Shown here piece by piece: positions 57,270 through 64,000 of a DNA stretch of 64,000 nucleotides (positions within the stretch are counted from its first letter, which is position 1; each line of letters begins with the position of its first letter). The DNA is taken from the NCBI GenBank assembly GCA_027625915.1, contig JANTQA010000032.1, positions 8,742,001-8,806,000 on the forward strand, in the 5' to 3' direction. A program made the position numbers and the translations under genes. The notes under the pieces were generated by a model. It did no database searches, had not been told where the DNA came from, and saw only the letters and a program-made list of their open reading frames with translations. This DNA comes from Anaeramoeba flamelloides (lineage: Eukaryota > Metamonada > Anaeramoebidae).

Positions 57270-60200
57270 TTAATTTTGAATTGTTGAATTACTCCTGGTT
57301 AAATTGTTTTTTGATGTTGATTTATTTTTTAATTTTAATTTTTTTAATTTTATTAATTCAATAGAAGTATGCAAACTATCTGTTCTATTCCGTCTTAATG
57401 ATTGTTTTGAATAGGATTGTTGAGAATTAATTCTTATTAATAATTTAATTTCATTTTCATTAAGCTCCTGTTTATTTTCTTCACTGATACTAGCTTTTGA
57501 TTGAAAATTGGAATTACTTTTATTCGTTTCAAACCAAATTTTAGTGTAACCTTTTAACAGTTTACGTTGGAAGTTTTTACTTTCATGAGAAATTGAACGA
57601 TAAAAGTTTGGGATGTTTGGTCTCAATAATTTCATTCTTTCCAAAGTTGATATTTTTGGATCAATACTTGTAGATACATTGAATGAATGTGATTTTAATA
57701 TTTTTTTACTTGTGATCGGAAGAATTTTAATATGCTTTTTGCCATTTTGTTTATATTCTCTCTCTTTCTTTTTTTTCAAATTCTCTTTATTTTTAGCTGT
57801 GGAAAAATCAGAAATTAATTTCATAAGAACACGCATTTTATTTTTGATTTTATATGATCTTTCTTGATTTAAAAATTCCCTTAAATTGCTATTATTGGTT
57901 GCTTTTTTGTGCTTTCCCAATTGTTGTTTCCTTCCATTTTCGTTCTGAGAATAAACTTCGATTTGATCGTCTTTTTTTTGGGGTTCGATATCATATTCAG
58001 TTAAATCAGTAATTGTTGTCCATGTGTCAAGGATTTTATCTGCCATAAATGGAATTGACCATTCAAACACATCGCTGAAATCCGGTAACCAATAGGGCTC
58101 CCTCGCCCTTTTAAATTCCTTTAATGTTACTGACTGGTCTTTGTATTGGAAAATAACTCCTTTGTTTTTCATTTGTGAATAATTTGGGGCAGAGAAAACT
58201 GTTATCAATGATGGGAAACTGGTTTCTTCCCATTTTTTATACATTTGGTATCCTTCCTGCTGTGCTTCGTGCGCCCGGATAACACACATTAAGTCGTTTT
58301 CGATGAGAAAGTCAACAACCGCATCATATGAATACTGGAATGAACATCTTCTGTCAGAGTTGTAAACAAACCTTTCACCATTACCTTCGCTTGAATTATA
58401 ATCAGTAAATGGATCGGACCATAACAAATCAGTAAACAGCCCCTTTCTTGGTGGCTCACGAAATCGATCAATACCATTGATCATCTCAACATTAGATAGA
58501 TGTGGCGAGATGCCAGCATGAACACAAAAAAACTGTTTATCAACAATAGCAGCCAATGGTAAACATTCAAAAGTTTTCATTATTTCTTTATATACGGTTT
58601 TGTCATATTTTGCCAACACTTCTTGTCTAAAATTAAATGATTTTGATAATTCTTTACATTCGTGATTCCTTTAAAATTATTGCATTTATAAAAATTATAA
58701 TGTTTAAAAAAATTATAATGTTTAAGAAAATTATAATGTTTAAGAAAATTATTATTTTATTTATTTAGTATTTGTTAAATTTTCCAAATATGCTTTTAGG
58801 TAAATTGTTTAGCGAAAAATCAAAATATATAGACTTTTCAACAAATTATTTTCAGACCAAATTGTTTTGAAAAATAAATATTAAATAATATGAAAATTAA
58901 AAAAAGAAGAAGACAACTTACCCTTATATTTACATGAAATTAAAGAATTCAAATATTCCAAGGTGATGATATTTATATAAATTAATTAAAAAGAAAAAGA
59001 AAAAAAGAAACAATATTAGTAAAATAAGATGAGATTTATTTATGAATTTAATAAATTGTAATTTCAAATTTTTAGAACAAATTATCATATTTTTAAAATG
59101 AATAAAAAGAGAAAAAAAATAATTCGAATAAAAAATATTTCATATGTCTGGGACAAATTAAAAAATGTTGAGAAATATGACAACACTCTTTTTTTTTTAT
59201 TTTTTTTTATTCTTTAAAGAGTTTTTCTCTTTAATTTATAATATTACTTTTTATATTATTTTTAATTTTTTTTTATGTTTATTCTAATAATAAAACTCCA
59301 TTAACTCGTTGCCATTAGATTTGGTTGATCTTTTTAAATTTTGGAAAACCTAGGCACTCTAGGGCACTTGACTAATTTCTAAATTTTTGTTTAGAAATTT
59401 TAATAACGAATCGACAATTTTCTTTATCATTAACCAATGACAAGGTAAATAACCAGTCTTTATTTTGAATAATATCTTGTTTATTATTCTTTGGTTTTTG
59501 ATTTGGATCAATTTTTTAATCCAAATTATTCGATTTTCTTTTTTTAGGAGGATGAGCAGCCACATAGAAATTCAGGTTTTTTTTAAGAATCAACAAACAG
59601 AATATTAAGTAGAAATAGCAGAAATAATAAACTTCACATTAGAGTTGATATCCATAAAAAAAATACATTTACCAATAACAATAAAAAAATAAAATGTTGA
59701 ATAAAATTTTTTGACTTTTAATTGGAACTTCTCATGCAAAGTTTCTTAATTTTGTTCAAAAAATAAAAATTGTTTAGTATAAGATTTTTTAATAGTAAAT
59801 GTATTAATTTGAAAGAAATCACATGCCCTCTGTTTTCTTAATGTTTATTTGGAGTTTTATACCATTTTTTTTTTTTTTTCAAATTGACTTTTAAGGGATT
59901 AGCACCACCATAGATTTCTTTATAATCAAAGTCTGTTGTTATTGGGTGTAAATGATATTAGTGCACCATGGATCAAATAGTTTCTGTGACTCTAAAAAAT
60001 CTATTATAAAATCTTATTGCACAATAAATTATTACATTTTTTACTAATTTGGAATTTTTTAAAAATTTTTATTTTGAAATTTTTTTTTTTAATTCCTTTT
60101 ACATATCTAAAAATAGAAACCCAAAATAATAGTATTCTAGTTTTTTATTATCAATATTTAGAAACTTCCAAAAGTAACTATTTTTTTAATTTTTTAATTT

Positions 60201-61680
60201 CAAAGATTAACTTAATAATCATCAACATAAAACCCCAATAGACAGCTTAGTTTGGTTTCCTTTTTATAAATCTAGTTTTAACATCAATATATTTCCAATA
60301 TTTCAAAAATAATTTGTCAAAAAAATAAAGTGATTAATTATTTAATTTTTAAAAAAAAATTGACTTTTTTAGCTACTAATCTACATTTCGCAACAAATTT
60401 AAGAAAGATATTTTTCAACTTTTTGTCTTAAGATTGATAATTCAACATTTAAATTTGTGGTAAAACGCAGATTTTATTCTGAAATTCTTTGGGTTTTTTA
60501 CTAATACATAGATCATTTTTAATTGATGAGATCAATAAAATATTACTACTTGACTATTCGATTTTTTAGAGATTTTGAACCATGTAGCACTAATGTGATT
60601 TACACCCAATAACAATATCCTTTGATCTTATTCTTCTCCTTGTAAGGCTAATCCCTAAAGATCGAGTGTTGAATAATCGACTGTTTTAAAAATGTGTGGA
60701 TCATACGTTTTATCAAGTGTGTTCCAAACCTGCTAAATTGGAATATTTGAAGAAGTTTTATACAGTTTGAAGAACCATTTTAAAACTTTGAGTCTAGACT
60801 TTTTTCAAGCAACTTTAAACAACCAAACAATTTTTGCTGAGAGGTTTTGATTTTTTTGAAACGTAAATCAAAAAAATTAAAAATGAGAACTAGTAAAAGA
60901 CTGGTTGTAATGTACAATTAATTGAAATAAAGTAACTTTTCTAAAGAATAATACACTCTCTTTCAAAGCAGTAATTGTCCAAGGATTAATATTATTTTTT
61001 TTTTCAAAACTTTCGGGGTACAAAAAAGTAAGAAACACAAAGAAGAAAAGTAGAAAGGTATCAAAAGTTTTTGAAATGTTTAAAAAGAATTGCTTACCTC
61101 TTAACAAAAAGCAAGCTTTTGGGAGTGCAACTTTTAAGGAGAGAAGATACATAACAATTTCAAATCCATAATTGCCACGATCAACATAGTCACCCAAAAA
61201 CAAAAAATGGTTTTCCTTTTTTTTACAAATAGGAACGGCCTCAATAATTGAAACAAGATCAAAAAACTGGCCATGTAAATCCCCAATAATCAAAACAGGG
61301 GAACTGATCCGAAGCAAATTGGGTTCTTTTTTCAGTTTCCTTCGGGCTAATTTGCAAATCTTTAAAATATCCTTTTTGAAAAGCTTTCCTTCTCTTTTGA
61401 AATGCTTAAAAAGCGCTTCATAGTTCGGTATCTTTCCTTCGTTTGGAAACACTGTTTCACTTGGGAGCCTCTCCCTAATAAGTTCCTTGGCTTTTTTGCA
61501 TTGCCGATCATCGCCACAATTCACCTTGCCCCTTTCATAGCCATCGGACTGTTCAGAACCCGAAGACGAAGCGCTTGCATAAGTGTCTGATCCAGAAAGG
61601 CTGTGATTCGATTCTGTAGTTTCAGTTAAACTTTTCGGTTCGCTTTCTGGTTCACTTATAGTTGTATCAGAAGTGCTCAT
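57270..61680 (-). CDS. Calcineurin A (Ca2+/calmodulin-dependent protein phosphatase 2B catalytic subunit)
   Basis: Exon 1, 61680-61098, has a Ser/Glu-rich N-terminus (~60 residues) and the phosphatase start: GDLHGQFFD (residues 133-141), GDYVDRG (163-169), ending LLRG. Exon 2, from 58668, gives NHECKELSKSFNFRQE, FFCVHAGISP, DRFREPP, LLWSDPF, RCSFQYSYDAVVDFL, RAHEAQ, FSAPNYS, then the calcineurin-B-binding helix EPYWLPDFSDVFEWSIPFMA, a calmodulin-binding-like segment KIKNKMRVLMKLISDFSTAK, and a tail with STLERMKLLRPNIPNF that may be the autoinhibitory part. It dephosphorylates Ser/Thr under Ca2+ control. Total about 660 residues. Oddity: donor GTAAGC at 61097 and acceptor AG at 58669 leave one base too few to read RGNHEC. 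The 2.4-kb intron contains a TTAA-like element. Confidence 0.88.
59891..60659. mobile_element. 769-bp element with TTAAGGGATTAGC ends, in calcineurin intron
   Basis: TTAAGGGATTAGC at the left, GGCTAATCCCTAAA at the right. TIRs extend about 80 imperfect bases (TGTTATTGGGTGTAAATGAT / ATTTACACCCAATAACA). Terminal bases GGGATTAGC closely match GGGAGTAGC of the 1.38-kb TTAA element, so the two probably share a mobilising transposase. The flanks read TTAA and TAAA, i.e. one side has drifted. Non-coding. Confidence 0.75.
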
Positions 61681-64000
61681 TGACTTTTTTTTGTGAAATA
61701 ATAATTATAAAAATGAGAAAAATGAAACAATTTTATTGATTTTTATTTGTATTTTAATTTTGATTATCTGGTTTCCAATTCAAGAATTCAATTCTTAATA
61801 ATTCAGTGAAGGCGTTTTTCAAAGAGTTTTTTGATATTGTTTGTTCATCAACTTTAAAGTGGAATCTAATTTATTATTTGGTAAAAAGGTTTGTTCTCTT
61901 TTTGATTTTTTTTACTTTTTCTTCTTTTGGAAAAAGAATTATTTTTATCTAGGAATTAGAAACTCAAACAATTGTAAAAATTAAGGAAAATGGGTTGATT
62001 ATTGAGTTTTTTACCTTTTGATGATTAATATTTTTCGATGTGTTGAAACCATTTTGGAAAAAAATTTTTTTATCAAAATACGATTTTTGGTTATTAAAAA
62101 ATTCATACCCAAAGTCGATTTTTGAATAAAAAGTCCACAAACAACGACTATTTTGGTGAGGTGGAAGTCTTTGATATTAACAAATTTAGTTTTTTTTCCG
62201 AAAAAATAAGTTATTTCTCTTGGAGATAGACAAAACTTGGTGAACACTCAAAGTATACAATTTTTTTCAACAATTATCCATTCTCATTGATCTTTTCTTT
62301 TGAGATTTATTTTTCATTTCTATATTTTATTTTAAAAAAATAAATTGTACATTCACCAGTAGGAAATATGAGATATTGATTTTTTCAATCTTTTTTTGAA
62401 ATAACTATTTTGACAATCTCCTGTGTTGTTATCTTCTTCAATTATGAAGTAGTCTTTTGCAAGAGCTGTATCAAAATTAATTATTAATTATTGGTGTGTT
62501 ATTAATTGAAAAATGAACAAAACATAATTTTGATTTGACTTTTCAAAAAATAGGTTTTGAAAGCAATGTATCCTTTCAAATTTTTATTTCTTGAATAGTT
62601 TTAATTATTATTTCCCTTTTTAGAATTGGATACTTTGATAATTTTTAATTCAAACAATGTGCTTTTTTTAAAAAGATGAATGAAAAAATAATAAACAAGA
62701 TTTTTAATTATTAATAAAAGTATAATTGTTGTTAAATGTAATTTCTTATATTTAAAATTTATTTTTTTTTAAAATCAAACTTTATTAATTATAACCAACC
62801 AACTTATTAGATTCGAATGATTCTTAATATAATTACTCTTGTTCAAAACACCATTTATTCAATCAAAAAACATGAATAAAAATTATCATATTCCAAACTC
62901 TAGGAAACTTCTATAAAAATCGATTGTTTTTCAAAATAAGTAGATCAACTTATGGTTGTCAAACAATTAAATCAGTATGAGATAGAGACTCGGCTTTAAT
63001 GGACTTAGGGTAAGTTTATTACTAAGTTCATAAAAAATTTGGTTAGTTATAAAAAGGATTTGATTTTAAAATATTTGAAATTATATAATAATTTCCCTAA
63101 TATTAATAATTAAAAATCTTATTAGGTAATATTTTCATTCCTGGCATTTTTTTCAATACTCTAAATGAAACTTTATTAAATTTCATTTTTATTTTTTTAT
63201 TGTAATCTTTTTTAAACTCAGACAATATTATTTGTACATTAAATCAAACAAGATTGACTCAAAATACTGGTTTTTAATGATACTTTTTTTATCACACTGG
63301 AGATGGTGGAAATAGTTTATTTGTAAAAAGATTTTTATCAAAAAAAGAATTAAAAAATCCATACTTAATATTTTCAAAATGTCTATGAGCAAAATATGCT
63401 TTAAAAAAGAGTTTTATAAAAATAAAAGTATTCATAATATTCTTTTAAATCTGAACCATTTAACAAGGCAAGAGGGTAGAATTCACTCCAAGAATTCACA
63501 AAATAATATGGGAAATTTTTATAATAAATGGAAAATTATTTGCACATCATTCCATTTTTCTTTGACAAACATTTGTGTTCAAAAAAAATAAATTCGAAAT
63601 GATTAAAATAATAAATTCCAAACGATTATAATCAGGACTTTAGAATAAAATACATATTTTTTTTTTTCCTTTTGTTAAAATGTAACATCTAATTCACTGT
63701 AAATAGTATACCCAAGTTCAAATAAATTTTGAAACTAAAGAACATGATGTTTTCAGTAAAATTTAAAATTTAAAAGTAAAAATGTTCAAAATTTTTCATA
63801 ATATTTTTAATTTTCAATTTTTATTTGAGAAATTATTTCTTTTTTGAAGTTATAATTTATTACCAAAAAATTAACTCAATTTTTTGAGATATATTTTCCA
63901 ATTTGATACTTGATTTTTAAAATTTCTTTTTTGAAAAGAGAACTTTGGGAAATTAATATCATATTTTTTAGAGGTTATTGTCAGTTTTTTTATTGATTAA
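61681..64000. other. Intergenic stretch to the window edge
   Basis: Upstream of calcineurin A, so it should contain its promoter, but no motif is identifiable. A 78-codon minus frame (62011-62247) and a 70-codon plus frame (63379-63591) lack domains, starts in context, or partners and are not called. The last 400 bases are a degraded duplicate (see 63590). Confidence 0.5.
63590..64000 (-). pseudogene. Degraded third copy of the 22.5-kb exon region
   Basis: Aligns with about 22505-22960 in the same orientation: GTAACATCTAATTCACTGTA against GCAACATCTGGTTCACTATC, and TTTTTTGAGATATATTTTCC against TTTTTTGAGATATATTTTGC. The reading frame is interrupted. Similarity runs to the window edge, so the duplicate continues beyond it and is longer than one exon. 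Confidence 0.6.

Noticed and set aside
62011-62247. 78-codon minus frame upstream of calcineurin A
   Set aside because: Composition is slightly better than noise, but there is no domain, no splice partner and no second copy.
1-64000. CRISPR arrays, operons, ribosome-binding sites, bacterial insertion sequences, and retrovirus- or Polinton-like genes
   Set aside because: The genes are eukaryotic with spliceosomal introns; no regularly spaced direct repeats and no reverse transcriptase, integrase or capsid-like frame was seen.

Overview
The window is from a very AT-rich eukaryotic (protist) nuclear genome. Evidence: spliceosomal introns with GT-AG ends and pyrimidine-rich acceptors, standard stop codons, and eukaryote-only families (a BEACH-WD40 protein, a Rab GTPase, calcineurin A, PH-domain proteins). 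Long Lys/Glu, Glu/Thr and Asp/Ser runs inside the proteins, the giant BEACH gene and a large transposon load recall Anaeramoeba-type metamonads or some Amoebozoa. That placement is inference; no rRNA or other marker is present.

Layout. 1-2.3 kb: intergenic with old repeats. 2.3-5.9 kb: two minus-strand genes for charged, low-complexity proteins of unknown function. 5.9-10.5 kb: mostly empty, with a 584-bp MITE and a 19-C run. 10.5-14.7 kb: a three-exon Rab5-like GTPase gene on the minus strand with a 3.5-kb second intron full of transposon DNA. 14.7-19.4 kb: a transposon nest (repeat copies, a 1.38-kb TTAA-flanked element, long-TIR elements, foldback MITEs, one nested). 19.4-23.7 kb: intergenic with MITEs and one short terminal exon. 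23.8-34.0 kb: an intronless 3422-codon BEACH gene on the plus strand. 35.4 kb: a small predicted lipidated protein. 39.2-43.8 kb: two ~1.5-kb inverted arms around a PH-domain gene. 44.0-47.9 kb: more MITEs, a Tc1/mariner-like element carrying a second MITE, and a small three-exon PH-domain gene. 48.6-55.1 kb: chained hairpin repeats and broken pieces of what may be one nucleolar RRP1/NOP52-like gene, beside or interrupted by the second TTAA element. 56.2-56.9 kb: second Tc1-like copy, which supplies an empty site for the MITE. 57.3-61.7 kb: a calcineurin A gene whose exon junction is one base out of phase. 61.7-64.0 kb: intergenic, ending in a degenerate copy of the 22.5-kb exon.

The intact genes are vesicle-trafficking and signalling functions (Rab5-like, BEACH, PH domains, calcineurin), but nothing suggests they work as a cluster; they are separately transcribed. 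The strongest new signals concern genome structure: about a dozen non-autonomous TA- or TTAA-target element families with two nested insertions confirmed against empty paralogous sites, and an inverted duplication that places a copy of a putative promoter plus first exon at the 3' end of the PH gene, pointing antisense into it.
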